A stretch of DNA of 64,000 bases from Pseudomonas fluorescens (GCF_902497775.2 NZ_OZ024668.1:186001-250000); one strand, 5' to 3'. Positions 30,804 to 44,032 are shown, counted from the stretch's first letter. The notes: generated by a model from the sequence alone, not told the origin. Numbers and translations: made by a program.

Positions 30804-31427
30804 ATGGCGCGTTCCAAGACAAGCCTTGGCTGGCTGAAAGAACACTTCAACGATCCTTACGTTAAAAAGGCGCAAAAGGATGGTTACCGCTCGCGTGCGA
30901 GCTATAAATTGCTGGAAATTCAGGAAAAGTACCGGATTATCCGTCCAGGCATGAGCGTCGTCGACCTCGGCGCGGCGCCCGGTGGCTGGTCGCAGGTGAC
31001 CAGTCGTCTGATCGGCGGTCAGGGCCGCTTGATCGCTTCCGACATCCTCGAAATGGACAGTATTCCCGACGTTACCTTCATCCAGGGCGACTTTACCCAG
31101 GACGAAGTGCTGGCGCAGATTCTCGAGGCGGTGGGTAATTCGCACGTGGACCTTGTGATTTCCGATATGGCCCCCAATATGAGTGGTACGCCTGCCGTGG
31201 ATATTCCCAAGGCCATGTTTCTCTGTGAGCTGGCCCTTGATCTGGCGACCCGGGTACTCAAGCCGGGCGGTGATTTCCTGATCAAGATTTTCCAGGGCGA
31301 AGGGTTTGACGTATACCTCAAGGACGCTCGTCAGAAATTCGACAAGGTCCAGATGCTCAAGCCCGATTCTTCGCGGGACCGCTCCCGCGAGCAGTACTTG
31401 CTGGCGCGGGGTTATCGCGGCGAGTAG
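30804..31427 (+). CDS. rlmE: 23S rRNA 2'-O-ribose methyltransferase (U2552)
   Basis: The 207-residue FtsJ/RrmJ-type enzyme has the SAM-binding motif [14 protein letters not shown] near residue 52 and the catalytic K-D-K-E set: SRASYKLLE (about residue 35), DMAPNMSG (about 120), and [14 protein letters not shown] (about 155-165). It methylates U2552 in the A-loop of the 50S subunit. As in E. coli it lies directly upstream of ftsH. Confidence 0.97.
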   Translation: MARSKTSLGWLKEHFNDPYVKKAQKDGYRSRASYKLLEIQEKYRIIRPGMSVVDLGAAPGGWSQVTSRLIGGQGRLIASDILEMDSIPDVTFIQGDFTQDEVLAQILEAVGNSHVDLVISDMAPNMSGTPAVDIPKAMFLCELALDLATRVLKPGGDFLIKIFQGEGFDVYLKDARQKFDKVQMLKPDSSRDRSREQYLLARGYRGE

Positions 31428-31570
31428 GGGCGTCAGGCCGGCGGCTTCCAGGGTGTCCGATAGTTTTTTCCAATCGGCTGTCCTGCCTGACCTGGATGTA
31501 CTTCGTGTAGTCTAGGTTTCACAAAGGGTTACAGACGGCGCCTGCAGATGTGTAGGTTATGTAGTAAGTT

Positions 31571-31617
31571 AAGCCGGTGAATATCATGCGAGGCACGGCT
31601 GCGCCGTCAGCCGGCTT
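31571..31617 (+). other. Hairpin ending at the ftsH ribosome-binding site
   Basis: AAGCCGG (31571-31577) pairs with CCGGCTT (31611-31617), with inner GCACGGC/GCCGT complementarity. The right arm ends two bases before the GAGGG ribosome site of ftsH. The rest of the 204-base rlmE-ftsH gap shows no convincing consensus promoter. Confidence 0.5.
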
Positions 31618-31631
31618 CAGAGGGTAGCTAA

Positions 31632-33539
<1,908 letters not shown>

Positions 33540-33547
33540 GGGCATCT

Positions 33548-34399
33548 ATGACTTTGCAGCAGTACCCGACCCGGTTGCCTTGCGGCAACCGGGTTCTTGA
33601 TTTGTCCCGTACCCATGTCATGGGTATCCTCAATATCACCCCCGATTCCTTCTCCGATGGCGGTCGCTTCACCCAGCGTGATGCGGCCTTGCGCCACGCC
33701 GGGGCGATGGTGGATGCCGGCGCGACCCTGATCGATGTCGGTGGTGAGTCCACTCGCCCTGGCGCACGCGTGGTGTCCGCGCTTGAAGAGCTGGAGCGCG
33801 TTGCGCCGATCGTCGAAGCCATCAATCGCGAACTCGATGTGATCATCTCGGTCGATACTTCGACGCCAGCGGTGATCCGTGAGTCGGCCAGGCTCGGTGC
33901 CGGGCTGATCAACGATGTGCGCTCGCTCAGTCGCGATGGCGCCCTGGATGCCGCCGCAGCCACCGGGTTACCGGTGTGCCTGATGCATATGCGCGGCGAG
34001 CCGGGCGACATGCAGGACAATCCTCACTACGAGGATGTCACTGCCGAGGTGGCGAGCTATCTTGAACAGCGAATGGCGGCGTGTGCGGTGGTCGGTATCG
34101 AGGCTGAACGGATCATCCTTGATCCGGGCTTCGGCTTTGCCAAGACCCTGGAGCACAATCTCAGCCTGTTCAAGCATATGGAAGCGCTTTACCGTTTGGG
34201 GCGTCCCTTGCTGGTGGGCGTTTCACGCAAGAGCATGATCGGCCTGGCCCTGGGCCGTCCGGTCGGTGAGCGGCTCTATGGCAGCCTTGCCCTGGCTGCG
34301 CTGGCGATGACCAAGGGCGCGAGCATATTGCGCGTTCACGATGTCGCCGAAACCGCCGATGTAGTGCGGATGATTGCTGCGGTGCAAGCCGCCGAATAA
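33548..34399 (+). CDS. folP: Dihydropteroate synthase
   Basis: The 283-residue TIM-barrel enzyme has the first DHPS signature [16 protein letters not shown] near residue 24 and the second, [11 protein letters not shown], near 61. SRKSMIG near 223 closes the active site. It joins pterin pyrophosphate and p-aminobenzoate in folate synthesis and is the sulfonamide target. It follows ftsH by 8 bases, the conserved ftsH-folP-glmM order. FolK (58940-59416) acts one step before. Confidence 0.97.
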   Translation: MTLQQYPTRLPCGNRVLDLSRTHVMGILNITPDSFSDGGRFTQRDAALRHAGAMVDAGATLIDVGGESTRPGARVVSALEELERVAPIVEAINRELDVIISVDTSTPAVIRESARLGAGLINDVRSLSRDGALDAAAATGLPVCLMHMRGEPGDMQDNPHYEDVTAEVASYLEQRMAACAVVGIEAERIILDPGFGFAKTLEHNLSLFKHMEALYRLGRPLLVGVSRKSMIGLALGRPVGERLYGSLALAALAMTKGASILRVHDVAETADVVRMIAAVQAAE

Positions 34400-34415
34400 G
34401 AGTGATGGAGCATCT

Positions 34416-35756
34416 ATGAGCAGAAAATATTTTGGTACCGACGGTATTCGTGGCCGTGTCGGCGAATACCCCATCACCCCTGACTTCATGCTCAAGCTCG
34501 GCTGGGCGGCAGGCATGGCCTTTCGCAAGCAGGGTGCCTGCCGGGTGCTGGTGGGTAAAGACACGCGAATTTCCGGTTACATGTTCGAGTCGGCTCTGGA
34601 GGCTGGCCTGTCTGCCGCCGGCGCCGATGTGATGCTGCTCGGGCCGATGCCGACCCCGGCCATCGCTTACCTGACTCGCACCTTCCATGCCGAAGCGGGC
34701 ATCGTCATCAGTGCGTCGCACAATCCTCATGACGACAACGGCATCAAGTTCTTCTCTGGCCAAGGCACCAAGCTGCCGGACGAAATCGAGCTGATGATCG
34801 AAGAGTTGCTTGATCAGCCCATGACCGTGGTCGAATCGAGCAAGCTGGGCAAGGTTTCGCGCATCAACGATGCGGCTGGGCGTTACATCGAATTCTGCAA
34901 GAGCAGCGTGCCGAGCAGCACTGATTTCGCCGGCCTCAAACTGGTGGTCGACTGCGCCCATGGTGCAACCTACAAGGTGGCGCCAAGCGTGTTCCGCGAG
35001 CTAGGTGCTGACGTCACTGTGCTGTCGGCGCAACCTGATGGCCTGAACATCAACGAAAATTGCGGTTCGACCCACATCGAATCGCTGCAGGCGGCGGTGC
35101 TGGTTGGTCATGCCGACCTCGGTATCGCCTTCGATGGTGACGGCGATCGCGTACTGATGGTCGATCACACCGGTGCCATCGTCGATGGCGACGAACTGTT
35201 GTTCATCATCGCTCGTGATCTGCATGAGCGCGGCAAGCTGCAGGGCGGGGTGGTAGGCACCCTGATGAGCAACCTGGGCCTGGAACTGGCCTTGAAGGAC
35301 CTCGACATCCCGTTCGTACGCGCCAAGGTCGGTGACCGCTACGTGATGGCCGAGTTGCTGGCTCGCGACTGGGTGATCGGTGGCGAGAACTCCGGGCACG
35401 TGGTGTGCTGCAACCACACCACCACGGGTGATGCGATCATCGCCGCGCTGCAGGTGCTCATGGCCCTCAAGCGCCGTGAGGAAACCCTGGCCCAGGCCCG
35501 CCAGGCCCTGCGCAAATGCCCGCAGGTATTGATCAATGTGCGCTTCGGCGCGAGCAAGGTCGACCCGCTGGAGCATCCGGCTGTCCAGGAGGCCAGTGCC
35601 AAGGTTACCGAGGCCCTGGCGGGTCGTGGCCGTGTGCTGCTGCGCAAGTCCGGGACAGAGCCTCTGGTGCGGGTAATGGTCGAAGGCGAGGACGAAAGTC
35701 AGGTCCGTAGCCATGCCGAAACCCTGGCAAAACTGGTAAGTGACGTTTGCGTTTGA
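34416..35756 (+). CDS. glmM: Phosphoglucosamine mutase
   Basis: The 446-residue protein begins [19 protein letters not shown] and has the phosphoserine site [15 protein letters not shown] near residue 102 and the metal loop [13 protein letters not shown] near 240. It converts glucosamine-6-phosphate to glucosamine-1-phosphate for peptidoglycan and lipopolysaccharide. The ATG at 34416 matches the conserved family start; in-frame codons before it overlap the folP end and are not family-like. Confidence 0.97.
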   Translation: MSRKYFGTDGIRGRVGEYPITPDFMLKLGWAAGMAFRKQGACRVLVGKDTRISGYMFESALEAGLSAAGADVMLLGPMPTPAIAYLTRTFHAEAGIVISASHNPHDDNGIKFFSGQGTKLPDEIELMIEELLDQPMTVVESSKLGKVSRINDAAGRYIEFCKSSVPSSTDFAGLKLVVDCAHGATYKVAPSVFRELGADVTVLSAQPDGLNINENCGSTHIESLQAAVLVGHADLGIAFDGDGDRVLMVDHTGAIVDGDELLFIIARDLHERGKLQGGVVGTLMSNLGLELALKDLDIPFVRAKVGDRYVMAELLARDWVIGGENSGHVVCCNHTTTGDAIIAALQVLMALKRREETLAQARQALRKCPQVLINVRFGASKVDPLEHPAVQEASAKVTEALAGRGRVLLRKSGTEPLVRVMVEGEDESQVRSHAETLAKLVSDVCV

Positions 35757-35822
35757 TTTACGCTTGCCAGAGATGATCGGGTTGGGTAACATCTGCGCCC
35801 TCTTTGACCGACGAGGTACAGC

Positions 35823-36578
35823 ATGCGTCGCCCTATGGTAGCTGGTAACTGGAAGATGCACGGTACCCGCGCCAGCGTCGCTGAGCTGATCAAGGGCTTG
35901 AGTAATCTCGCCCTGCCGAGCGGTGTTGAGGTCGCGGTGTTTCCCCCCGCCCTGTACATCAATCAGGTAATTGATGGCGTACAAGGCAAGGCGATCGCTG
36001 TCGGCGCTCAGAATTCTGCGGTACAGCCTGAGCAAGGCGCACTGACCGGTGAAATTGCACCGAGTCAACTGGCCGAGGCAGGTTGCGAGCTGGTACTGAT
36101 TGGGCACTCCGAGCGCCGCCAAATCATTGGCGAGAACGACGAAGTCCTCAATCGCAAGTTCGCTGCGGCACAGGCTTGTGGTTTGAAGCCGGTGCTCTGT
36201 GTAGGGGAAACCCTCGAAGAGCGCGAAGCGGGTAAAACGCTTGAGATTGTCGGGCGTCAGCTGGACAGCGTCATCGAAGCGTTCGGTGTCGAAGTCTTCG
36301 CCCAAGCGGTGATTGCCTATGAGCCTGTATGGGCCATCGGTACAGGGCTGACGGCCTCGCCACAGCAGGCTCAGGATGTGCATAAGGCCATTCGCGAGCA
36401 GCTGGCGGCAAAGAACCCGGAAGTCGCAGCGAATGTGCGGCTTCTATACGGCGGCAGCGTGAAGGCGGCCAATGCGGCTGAACTGTTCGGCATGCCGGAT
36501 ATCGATGGGGGCCTGATTGGTGGGGCTTCCCTGAACGCAGACGAATTCGGTGCAATTTGTCGCGCCGCAGGAAACTGA
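35823..36578 (+). CDS. tpiA: Triosephosphate isomerase
   Basis: The 251-residue TIM barrel has the catalytic lysine in AGNWKMHG (residue 11), the histidine in IGHSERR near 97, and the glutamate in [13 protein letters not shown] near 167. It interconverts dihydroxyacetone phosphate and glyceraldehyde-3-phosphate. secG follows after 3 bases, so the two are co-transcribed. Confidence 0.98.
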   Translation: MRRPMVAGNWKMHGTRASVAELIKGLSNLALPSGVEVAVFPPALYINQVIDGVQGKAIAVGAQNSAVQPEQGALTGEIAPSQLAEAGCELVLIGHSERRQIIGENDEVLNRKFAAAQACGLKPVLCVGETLEEREAGKTLEIVGRQLDSVIEAFGVEVFAQAVIAYEPVWAIGTGLTASPQQAQDVHKAIREQLAAKNPEVAANVRLLYGGSVKAANAAELFGMPDIDGGLIGGASLNADEFGAICRAAGN

Positions 36579-36581
36579 AAA

Positions 36582-36968
36582 ATGCTGGAAACAGTGATCG
36601 TTGTTTTGCATCTGTTGGGCGCGCTGGGTTTGGTAGTGCTGGTGTTGCTGCAACAGGGTAAAGGTGCGGAAGCGGGTGCATCTTTCGGCGCAGGTGCTTC
36701 AAATACTGTGTTCGGAAGCCAAGGTTCTGCTACCTTTCTGAGTAAGTTTACTGCTATACTAGCTGCCTCTTTCTTCTTAACTGCTCTTGGGTTAGGATAC
36801 TTTGCTAAGGAGAAAGCTCACGAGCTGACTCAAGTAGGGTTGCCAGATCCAGCGGTCTTGGAAGTGAAGCAGCAAAAGCCGGCAACAGATGATGTACCGG
36901 TGCTCCAGGAGCAGAAGAGCGAAGCCACTAACACTGGCGATGTTCCTCCCGCTCAAGAGCAGAAGTAA
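36582..36968 (+). CDS. secG: Preprotein translocase subunit SecG
   Basis: A 128-residue SecG with two membrane helices (about residues 3-22 and 52-72) joined by the conserved cytoplasmic loop [22 protein letters not shown]. The C-terminal 50 residues form a Glu/Lys/Gln-rich tail that repeats LQEQKSEA / AQEQK. It assists SecYE in protein export. Its codon use is more A/T-rich than its neighbours. tRNA-Leu begins 19 bases after its stop. Confidence 0.95.
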   Translation: MLETVIVVLHLLGALGLVVLVLLQQGKGAEAGASFGAGASNTVFGSQGSATFLSKFTAILAASFFLTALGLGYFAKEKAHELTQVGLPDPAVLEVKQQKPATDDVPVLQEQKSEATNTGDVPPAQEQK

Positions 36969-36987
36969 CGGGTTTCAAAGTAGTATT

Positions 36988-37073
36988 GCCGAGGTGGTGG
37001 AATTGGTAGACACGCAACCTTGAGGTGGTTGTGCCCATAGGGTGTAGGGGTTCGAGTCCCCTTCTCGGTACCA
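36988..37073 (+). tRNA. tRNA-Leu (anticodon GAG)
   Basis: An 86-base class II tRNA with acceptor GCCGAGG paired to TCTCGGT, discriminator A and encoded CCA. The anticodon loop is TTGAGGT (GAG) on stem CAACC/GGTTG, followed by a long variable arm, and the T-loop is GTTCGAGTC. The GAG anticodon reads CUC and CUU leucine codons. Confidence 0.97.
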
Positions 37074-37087
37074 ATTGAAACAAGACA

Positions 37088-37109
37088 GCCCGCTACAGCG
37101 GGCTTTCTT
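37088..37109 (+). terminator. Terminator after tRNA-Leu
   Basis: GCCCGC-TACA-GCGGGC followed by TTTCTT, 14 bases after the tRNA-Leu CCA. It ends the tpiA-secG-tRNA transcript, at least partly. Confidence 0.85.
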
Positions 37110-37170
37110 GTAGGTGGAGGTTAGATTGACCCTGTCGGGGTTCGGTCGTATACTTTCGCCCCAGCTTTGT

Positions 37171-37247
<77 letters not shown>

Positions 37248-37257
37248 GTTTCAGCGG

Positions 37258-37282
37258 AGCCCCTTTTGCAGGGGCTTTTTCT
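37258..37282 (+). terminator. Terminator after initiator tRNA
   Basis: AGCCCC-TTTTGCA-GGGGCT followed by TTTTC, 10 bases after the tRNA. Read-through into rimP is possible, as in the E. coli metY-nusA operon. Confidence 0.85.
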
Positions 37283-37376
37283 TGGCTGAACAGTCATAAC
37301 GCCGGTATTCAACGGCGTATCAGGGATGGGCGCTTTGCCCATTTTTTATTTGCATAGCATGCACGAGGGGGTTCAG

Positions 37377-37835
37377 GTGTCGAGCAAGCTAGAACAGTTG
37401 CAGGCCTTGTTGGCCCCGGTGGTCGAGGCTCTTGGCTATCAATGCTGGGGGATCGAATTCATCTCTCAAGGCAAACATTCGGTCCTGCGGATTTATATCG
37501 ATAAAGAAGATGGCGTGCTGGTTGATGACTGCGCAAAAGTCAGTCACCAGGCTAGCGCGATTCTCGATGTCGAAGACCCGATCACTTCCGAATATACCCT
37601 TGAAGTGTCCTCTCCTGGCATGGATCGCCCACTGTTCACCTTGGAACAGTTTGCTTCGCATGCCGGCGAACAAGTGAAGATCAAGCTGCGTACGCCCTTT
37701 GAAGGTCGTCGTAACTTTCAGGGCCTTCTCCGTGGCGTGGAGGAGCAGGATGTTGTGGTCCAGGTGGATAACAACGAATTCCTGTTGCCGATCGATTCGA
37801 TCGACAAGGCCAACATTATTCCCAGTTTTGACTGA
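37377..37835 (+). CDS. rimP: Ribosome maturation factor RimP
   Basis: The 152-residue protein has the two-domain RimP fold with [43 protein letters not shown], and [20 protein letters not shown]. It is needed for 30S subunit maturation. The start is GTG at 37377, six bases after GAGGGG; longer in-frame extensions are not family-like. It opens the nusA-infB operon. Confidence 0.96.
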   Translation: MSSKLEQLQALLAPVVEALGYQCWGIEFISQGKHSVLRIYIDKEDGVLVDDCAKVSHQASAILDVEDPITSEYTLEVSSPGMDRPLFTLEQFASHAGEQVKIKLRTPFEGRRNFQGLLRGVEEQDVVVQVDNNEFLLPIDSIDKANIIPSFD

Positions 37836-37894
37836 GACGTGCCGGATCCCGCGGACTGCGCGGATCCAATGGCTTGCGAAAGGCGAGGCGTACG

Positions 37895-39376
37895 ATGAGC
37901 AAAGAAGTACTGCTGGTTGTTGAGTCGGTATCCAACGAAAAGGGCGTACCGGCCGGCGTAATTTTTGAAGCGCTGGAAGTGGCCCTGGCCACTGCAACCA
38001 AAAAACGTTTTGACGACGAAGTCGACCTGCGTGTGGAAATCAACCGCCACACCGGTAGCTACGAAACCTTCCGTCGCTGGACTGTCGTCGAAGAAAAGGA
38101 TCTGGACGATCCGGCGATCGAAGTGTGGCCAGCGAAGATTCAGGACACTCATCCTGAAGCCAAGGTCGGTGACGTGATCGAAGAGAAGATCGAGTCGATC
38201 GAGTTCGGCCGCATTGCCGCCCAGACCGCCAAGCAAGTCATTGTCCAGAAGGTCCGTGAAGCCGAGCGCGCTCAAGTGGTAGATGCCTACCGCGAGCGTC
38301 TGGGCGAGATCATCTCCGGTACCGTCAAGAAGGTCACCCGTGACAACGTCATCGTTGACCTGGGCAACAACGCCGAAGCGTTGCTGGCCCGTGAAGACAT
38401 CATCTCCCGCGAGACTTTCCGCGTCGGTGTGCGCCTGCGTGCACTGCTCAAGGAAATCCGCACCGAGAACCGCGGCCCGCAGTTGATCCTGTCGCGTACC
38501 GCGCCACAGATGCTGATCGAACTGTTCCGCATCGAAGTGCCGGAAATCGCCGAGGGCCTGATCGAAGTCATGGCCGCGTCCCGTGATCCGGGTTCGCGCG
38601 CCAAGATCGCCGTACGCTCCAAGGACAAACGCATTGACCCGCAAGGTGCCTGTATCGGCATGCGCGGTTCGCGTGTCCAGGCAGTGTCCGGCGAACTGGG
38701 TGGCGAGCGTGTGGATATCGTCCTTTGGGATGACAACCCTGCACAGTTCGTCATCAACGCCATGTCGCCGGCTGAAGTCGCGGCGATCATCGTCGATGAA
38801 GACGCCCACGCCATGGACATCGCCGTGGGTGCCGACAACCTGGCCCAGGCTATTGGCCGTGGTGGCCAGAACGTACGCCTGGCCAGTCAGTTGACCGGCT
38901 GGACCCTGAACGTGATGACCGAATCGGACATCCAGGCCAAGCAGCAAGCTGAAACCGGTGACATCCTGCGCAACTTCATCGACGAGCTGGAAGTCGACGA
39001 AGAGCTGGCACAGGTGCTGGTCGATGAAGGCTTCACCAGCCTGGAAGAGATTGCCTACGTACCGCTGGAAGAAATGCTCAACATCGACGGCTTTGACGAA
39101 GACATCGTCAACGAGCTTCGTGCTCGCGCCAAGGATCGCCTGTTGACCAAAGCCATCGCTACTGAGGAAAAGCTGGCAGACGCCCATCCGGCCGAAGACC
39201 TGCTCTCGCTTGAGGGTATGGACAAGGATTTGGCGATGGAACTGGCGGTGCGCGGCGTAGTTACCCGCGAAGACCTGGCCGAGCAGTCGATTGATGACCT
39301 GCTCGACATCGACGGCATCGACCAAGAGCGTGCCGGCAAGTTGATCATGGCCGCCCGAGCCCACTGGTTCGAGTAA
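37895..39376 (+). CDS. nusA: Transcription termination/antitermination factor NusA
   Basis: The 493-residue NusA starts [17 protein letters not shown] and shows in order an N-terminal RNA-polymerase-binding domain, an S1 domain ([19 protein letters not shown] near 135), two KH domains (residues 230-345) and two acidic helix-hairpin-helix repeats at the C-terminus ([18 protein letters not shown] and [18 protein letters not shown]). It binds RNA polymerase to control pausing, termination and antitermination. Confidence 0.98.
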   Translation: MSKEVLLVVESVSNEKGVPAGVIFEALEVALATATKKRFDDEVDLRVEINRHTGSYETFRRWTVVEEKDLDDPAIEVWPAKIQDTHPEAKVGDVIEEKIESIEFGRIAAQTAKQVIVQKVREAERAQVVDAYRERLGEIISGTVKKVTRDNVIVDLGNNAEALLAREDIISRETFRVGVRLRALLKEIRTENRGPQLILSRTAPQMLIELFRIEVPEIAEGLIEVMAASRDPGSRAKIAVRSKDKRIDPQGACIGMRGSRVQAVSGELGGERVDIVLWDDNPAQFVINAMSPAEVAAIIVDEDAHAMDIAVGADNLAQAIGRGGQNVRLASQLTGWTLNVMTESDIQAKQQAETGDILRNFIDELEVDEELAQVLVDEGFTSLEEIAYVPLEEMLNIDGFDEDIVNELRARAKDRLLTKAIATEEKLADAHPAEDLLSLEGMDKDLAMELAVRGVVTREDLAEQSIDDLLDIDGIDQERAGKLIMAARAHWFE

Positions 39377-39403
39377 TTAGGCGCGGCCTGAGGAGAGAAG
39401 TGC

Positions 39404-41914
39404 ATGACGCAAGTCACGGTGAAAGAATTGGCCCAAGAGGTCGCTGCACCGGTAGAGCGCCTGCTGCAGCAGATGCGTGAGGCAGGTCTGCCGCACACCG
39501 ACGCCGGTCAGGTAGTGACCGACAATGAGAAGCAGGCATTGCTGGCTCATTTGAAGAGCAGCCACAAGGCAAAAGTGGAAGAGCCGCGCAAGATCACCTT
39601 GCAGCGCAAAACCACCAGCACCCTGCGTGTCGCCGGTAGCAAGAGCATCAGCGTAGAAGTACGCAAGAAGAAAGTATTCGTTCAGCGCAGCCCGGAAGAA
39701 ATCCAGGCCGAGCAGAAGCGCGAGCTGGAAGAGCGCCGTGCAGTAGAAAACGCTGCCCGTGAAAAAGCCGATGCCGAAGCACGTCAGCGTGCCGAGGAAG
39801 ACGCCCGTCGCCAGCCAGCCGCTGCAAACGCCGCACCGGCTGCTGCCGCTGCTGTCCCGGCTCCGGCTGCAGCACCTGTGATCGAAGCCGCCGACGCCGC
39901 TCCGGCACCGGTTGCCGACCGCAAGAAAGACGACGTGCGTCGCAGCGACAAGTCGCGTGACGACGAGCGTCGTGGCGGCGAGCGCCGTAACGAAGCTCCG
40001 CGCGTTTCGGTCAAGGTCAAGGAAAAGGAAAAGGCGCCTACCCCGCGTGCCGCTCCGCGTACCACCGACGAAGAAAGCGATGGCTTCCGTCGTGGTGGCC
40101 GTGGCAAGGGCAAGCCGAAGAAGCGCAACGCCCACGGTTTCCAGAACCCGACCGGTCCGGTTATCCGCGACGTGCAGATCGGCGAGACCATCACGGTTTC
40201 CGACCTGGCCAACCAGATGTCCGTCAAGGGCGCTGAAGTGGTCAAGTTCATGTTCAAGCTGGGCACTCCGGTGACCATCAACCAGGTGCTCGATCAGGAG
40301 ACAGCTCAGCTGATCGCCGAAGAGCTGGGCCACAAGGTCACCCTGGTCAGCGATACCGCCCTGGAAGATTCCCTGGCTGAGTCGTTGAAGTTCGAAGGTG
40401 AGACGTTCTCCCGTGCCCCTGTCGTGACCGTAATGGGCCACGTTGACCACGGTAAGACCTCGCTGCTCGACTACATCCGTCGTGCCAAGGTTGCTGCTGG
40501 CGAAGCCGGTGGTATTACCCAGCACATCGGTGCGTACCACGTGGAAACCGACCGCGGTATGGTCACCTTCCTCGACACCCCAGGCCACGCCGCGTTTACC
40601 GCCATGCGTGCCCGTGGTGCCAAGGCGACCGACATCGTGATCCTGGTGGTTGCGGCGGACGACGGCGTGATGCCGCAAACCCGCGAAGCGGTCCAGCACG
40701 CCAAGGCTGCCGGTGTTCCGCTGGTCGTTGCGGTGAACAAGATCGACAAGCCAGGTGCTGACCTTGATCGCATCCGTAACGAGCTGGCCGTCGAAGGCGT
40801 CACCTCCGAGGACTGGGGTGGAGACACTCCGTTCGTCAAGGTGTCGGCGAAGATGGGTACCGGTGTCGACGAACTGCTCGAAGCTGTCCTGCTGCAAGCC
40901 GAGATCCTCGAACTCAAGGCTACTCCATCGGCCCCAGGTCGTGGTGTGGTGGTCGAGTCGCGTCTGGACAAGGGCCGCGGCCCGGTGGCTACCGTGCTGG
41001 TTCAGGACGGTACCCTGCGTCAGGGCGACATGGTCCTGTGCGGTTCGAACTACGGCCGTGTCCGCGCCATGCTCGACGAGAACGGCAAGCCTGTTAAGGA
41101 AGCCGGCCCGTCGATCCCGGTCGAAATCCTCGGCCTGGATGGCACTCCGGACGCCGGTGACGAGCTGTCGGTAGTGGCTGACGAGAAGAAAGCCCGTGAA
41201 GTTGCCCTGTTCCGTCAAGGCAAGTTCCGCGAGGTCAAACTGGCTCGCGCTCACGCTGGCAAGCTCGAGAACATCTTCGAGAACATGGGCCAGGAAGAGA
41301 AGAAGACCCTCAACATCGTGCTCAAGTCCGATGTTCGTGGTTCTCTCGAGGCTCTGCAGGGCTCCCTGAGCGGCCTGGGCAACGACGAAGTACAGGTTCG
41401 TGTGATTGGTGGCGGCGTCGGTGGTATCACCGAGAGCGATGCCAACCTGGCCCTGGCTTCCAATGCAGTACTGTTCGGCTTCAACGTGCGTGCCGATGCC
41501 GGCGCGCGCAAGATCGTCGAGCAGGAAGGTCTGGATATGCGTTACTACAACGTGATCTACGACATCATTGAAGACGTCAAGAAAGCCCTGACCGGTATGC
41601 TCGGCAGCGATGTTCGCGAGAACATCCTGGGTATCGCCGAAGTGCGTGACGTGTTCCGTTCGCCGAAGTTCGGCGCCATCGCCGGCTGTATGGTCGTCGA
41701 GGGTGTGGTCTACCGCAACCGTCCGATCCGCGTACTGCGCGAGGACGTGGTGATCTTCGAAGGCGAGCTGGAATCGCTGCGTCGCTTCAAGGACGATGCG
41801 TCCGAAGTACGTGCCGGCATGGAGTGCGGTATCGGCGTCAAGAGCTACAACGACGTCAAGGTCGGCGACAAGATCGAAGTCTTCGAGAAAGTCCAAGTGG
41901 CTCGTACGCTCTAA
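39404..41914 (+). CDS. infB: Translation initiation factor IF-2
   Basis: An 836-residue IF-2: N-terminal subdomain ([20 protein letters not shown]), a highly charged Ala/Arg/Glu-rich linker (about residues 95-240), then the GTPase with GHVDHGKTS near 345, DTPGHAAF near 390 and NKIDKPGAD near 445, and C-terminal domains that bind initiator tRNA. It brings fMet-tRNA to the 30S subunit. A second internal start is possible but not evident. The ribosome site is GGAG. Confidence 0.98.
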   Translation: MTQVTVKELAQEVAAPVERLLQQMREAGLPHTDAGQVVTDNEKQALLAHLKSSHKAKVEEPRKITLQRKTTSTLRVAGSKSISVEVRKKKVFVQRSPEEIQAEQKRELEERRAVENAAREKADAEARQRAEEDARRQPAAANAAPAAAAAVPAPAAAPVIEAADAAPAPVADRKKDDVRRSDKSRDDERRGGERRNEAPRVSVKVKEKEKAPTPRAAPRTTDEESDGFRRGGRGKGKPKKRNAHGFQNPTGPVIRDVQIGETITVSDLANQMSVKGAEVVKFMFKLGTPVTINQVLDQETAQLIAEELGHKVTLVSDTALEDSLAESLKFEGETFSRAPVVTVMGHVDHGKTSLLDYIRRAKVAAGEAGGITQHIGAYHVETDRGMVTFLDTPGHAAFTAMRARGAKATDIVILVVAADDGVMPQTREAVQHAKAAGVPLVVAVNKIDKPGADLDRIRNELAVEGVTSEDWGGDTPFVKVSAKMGTGVDELLEAVLLQAEILELKATPSAPGRGVVVESRLDKGRGPVATVLVQDGTLRQGDMVLCGSNYGRVRAMLDENGKPVKEAGPSIPVEILGLDGTPDAGDELSVVADEKKAREVALFRQGKFREVKLARAHAGKLENIFENMGQEEKKTLNIVLKSDVRGSLEALQGSLSGLGNDEVQVRVIGGGVGGITESDANLALASNAVLFGFNVRADAGARKIVEQEGLDMRYYNVIYDIIEDVKKALTGMLGSDVRENILGIAEVRDVFRSPKFGAIAGCMVVEGVVYRNRPIRVLREDVVIFEGELESLRRFKDDASEVRAGMECGIGVKSYNDVKVGDKIEVFEKVQVARTL

Positions 41915-41930
41915 GCCGCGAGCATGGGAA

Positions 41931-42009
41931 CCGCCAATCGTCCGCCCCAGGGCGTCGCTTGGCGGCTCTGAACGCAACGCCCGGTCCGGCTTTAGCCTGG
42001 CCGGGCGTT
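41931..42009 (+). other. Two hairpins between infB and rbfA
   Basis: CCGCCAA (41931-41937) pairs with TTGGCGG (41959-41965), and AACGCCCGG (41976-41984) with CCGGGCGTT (42001-42009). Neither is followed by a strong T-run. They are likely processing or partial-termination sites within the operon. Confidence 0.5.
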
Positions 42010-42035
42010 TGCCGCTTTAGTTACAGGTAGCAAAA

Positions 42036-42437
42036 ATGGCAAAAGAATATAGCCGTACCCAACGCATTGGCGATCAGATTCAGCGCGAGCTGGCCCAGTT
42101 GATCCGTCGTGAAGTCAAAGACCCGCGCGTCGGCGTGGTCACCATTACCGCTGTGGATGTCAGCCGCGATGTCGGCCATGCCAAGGTGTTCATCACCGCC
42201 ATGGGCCAGGAAAGCGCGGAAGACATCAAGCAGACCCTCAAGGTGCTCAACGGCGCGGCCAGTTTCCTGCGCGTACACCTGGGCAAGGAAATGCAACTGC
42301 GCAGCGTGCCGCAACTGCATTTCCACTATGACGAAAGCGTCAGTCGCGGTGCCCACCTGTCGGCCCTGATCGAACGCGCCGTCGCCGAAGACAAGCTGCA
42401 CCAGGCTTCCGACACGCCCCTGGACACCAAGGAGTAA
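42036..42437 (+). CDS. rbfA: 30S ribosome-binding factor RbfA
   Basis: The 133-residue KH-like protein begins [31 protein letters not shown] and contains [19 protein letters not shown] and [12 protein letters not shown]. It binds free 30S subunits in late maturation and cold adaptation. It lies between infB and truB with a 3-base gap to truB. Confidence 0.97.
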   Translation: MAKEYSRTQRIGDQIQRELAQLIRREVKDPRVGVVTITAVDVSRDVGHAKVFITAMGQESAEDIKQTLKVLNGAASFLRVHLGKEMQLRSVPQLHFHYDESVSRGAHLSALIERAVAEDKLHQASDTPLDTKE

Positions 42438-42440
42438 GCG

Positions 42441-43358
42441 GTGGCTCAGGTCAAGCGTATCCGTCGTAACGTCAGCGGTATCATCCTGCTCGACAAGCCG
42501 TTGGGGTTCACCTCCAACGCCGCCTTGCAGAAGGTCCGCTGGCTGCTCAACGCCGAAAAGGCCGGGCACACCGGCAGCCTCGATCCACTGGCCAGCGGCG
42601 TGCTGCCGCTGTGCTTCGGTGAGGCGACCAAGTTCTCGCAATACCTGCTCGATTCCGACAAGGGCTACGAGACGGTCATGCAACTGGGTCAGACCACCAC
42701 CACCGGCGATGCCGAAGGTGAAGTGTTGAAGACCCGTGACGTGACCGTTGGTCGCGCCGATATCGAAGCGGTTTTGCCACAATTTCGTGGTCAAATCAGT
42801 CAGATACCGCCGATGTACTCGGCCCTCAAGCGTGACGGCCAGCCGCTGTACAAGCTGGCCCGTGCAGGTGAAGTAGTGGAGCGCGAGGCGCGTTCTGTTA
42901 CTATTAACCGCTTGGAATTGCTCGAGTGCGAAGGCACCCGTGTCCGGCTGTCGGTCGGCTGCAGCAAAGGCACCTACATCCGCACCCTGGTCGAGGACAT
43001 CGGCGAGGTGCTCGGTTGCGGAGCCTATGTCGCCGAACTGCGTCGTACCCACGCCGGTCCCTTCGAGCTGGCCCAGACTGTGACCCTCGAAGAACTCGAA
43101 GCGGTCCACGCCGAAGGTGGCAACGAAGCGGTCGATCGCTTCCTGATGCCATCGGACAGCGGTCTGCTGGACTGGCCACTGTTACAGTTCTCCGAGCACA
43201 GTGCGTTCTACTGGCTCAATGGTCAGCCGGTCAGAGCCCCCGACGCGCCGAAGTTCGGCATGGTCCGGGTTCAAGATCACAACGGTCGCTTCATCGGTAT
43301 CGGTGAAGTGAGCGAAGACGGGCGCATCGCGCCGCGTCGCTTGATTCGGTCAGAATGA
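42441..43358 (+). CDS. truB: tRNA pseudouridine-55 synthase
   Basis: The 305-residue enzyme has catalytic Asp48 in [23 protein letters not shown] and the RNA-binding motif [16 protein letters not shown] near 170. It makes the T-loop pseudouridine in all tRNAs. The start is GTG at 42441, preceded by AAGGAG that overlaps the rbfA stop region. A C-terminal PUA-like segment follows residue 250. Confidence 0.97.
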   Translation: MAQVKRIRRNVSGIILLDKPLGFTSNAALQKVRWLLNAEKAGHTGSLDPLASGVLPLCFGEATKFSQYLLDSDKGYETVMQLGQTTTTGDAEGEVLKTRDVTVGRADIEAVLPQFRGQISQIPPMYSALKRDGQPLYKLARAGEVVEREARSVTINRLELLECEGTRVRLSVGCSKGTYIRTLVEDIGEVLGCGAYVAELRRTHAGPFELAQTVTLEELEAVHAEGGNEAVDRFLMPSDSGLLDWPLLQFSEHSAFYWLNGQPVRAPDAPKFGMVRVQDHNGRFIGIGEVSEDGRIAPRRLIRSE

Positions 43359-43470
43359 TCGAAACCTTCAGTATCAGGTTCAGGCCTGGTACTGGTGGTA
43401 AAGAGGATGGCTGTTAATAGGCACGGTCACGCCTCACTTTATGAATACAGGGAGCAGTCCCTGGCCTATT

Positions 43471-43492
43471 GGAAACCGTTTGTTCGGTTTCC
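43471..43492 (+). promoter_or_regulatory. Hairpin in the rpsO leader
   Basis: GGAAACCG-TTTGTT-CGGTTTCC is a perfect 8-bp stem ending 19 bases before the rpsO ATG and just before its GGAG. It may be part of an S15 autoregulatory element, since E. coli S15 represses its own message through leader structure. A weaker imperfect hairpin (43370-43395) lies after truB. Confidence 0.5.
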
Positions 43493-43511
43493 CTTGATTT
43501 GGAGAAGCCAG

Positions 43512-43781
43512 ATGGCACTCAGCGTTGAAGAAAAAGCAAAGATCGTTGGCGAATACCAGCAAGCCGCCGGTGACACCGGTAGCCCGGAAGTGCAGGTTGC
43601 TCTGCTGACCGCCAACATCAACAAGCTGCAAGGCCACTTCAAGGCCAACGGCAAAGACCACCACTCCCGTCGTGGTCTGATCCGCATGGTTAACCAGCGT
43701 CGCAAGCTGCTGGACTACCTGAAAGGCAAAGACACCACTCGTTACAGCGCCCTGATCGGTCGTCTGGGTCTGCGTCGCTAA
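43512..43781 (+). CDS. rpsO: 30S ribosomal protein S15
   Basis: The 89-residue protein ([36 protein letters not shown] in pieces) contains the S15 signature of helices with [21 protein letters not shown]. It binds 16S rRNA early in 30S assembly. The ATG at 43512 follows GGAG; in-frame codons upstream are leader. It precedes pnp, as in E. coli. Confidence 0.98.
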   Translation: MALSVEEKAKIVGEYQQAAGDTGSPEVQVALLTANINKLQGHFKANGKDHHSRRGLIRMVNQRRKLLDYLKGKDTTRYSALIGRLGLRR

Positions 43782-43806
43782 TAGCGGCCTGGCCAGTGGT
43801 GTGCAC

Positions 43807-43973
43807 GGCGTGCTGCAGTCACCAGGCGGAGCCTTTGGCCCCCGCACTGGTGAGCACGCCTTGCGTATCTATGAGGTTGGCTGTCTGTCTCGTCTGAGCG
43901 GTTTACCGCAAGGGCAGGGCAGGCTCCCAACCTCTAGTTTTATCTGGACTGCCAACAGGGCCGATTCCCTGTT
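43807..43973 (+). promoter_or_regulatory. Three consecutive hairpins in the rpsO-pnp intergenic leader
   Basis: Hairpin 1 (43807-43860) pairs GGCGTGCT with AGCACGCC and, after a 5-base bulge, CACCAG with CTGGTG. Hairpin 2 (43873-43934) pairs GAGGTTGG with CCAACCTC over a long internal loop, then CTAGTTTTAT. Hairpin 3 (43954-43973) is AACAGGG-CCGATT-CCCTGTT. In E. coli the pnp leader hairpin is cut by RNase III and mediates PNPase autoregulation; these are the likely local counterpart and may also partly end rpsO transcription. Confidence 0.65.
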
Positions 43974-44032
43974 CTGCCCAAGAATTCGCAAGAACCAGTT
44001 CCCCCAGAGCCACTGAAAAAAGGTAGGAAACC

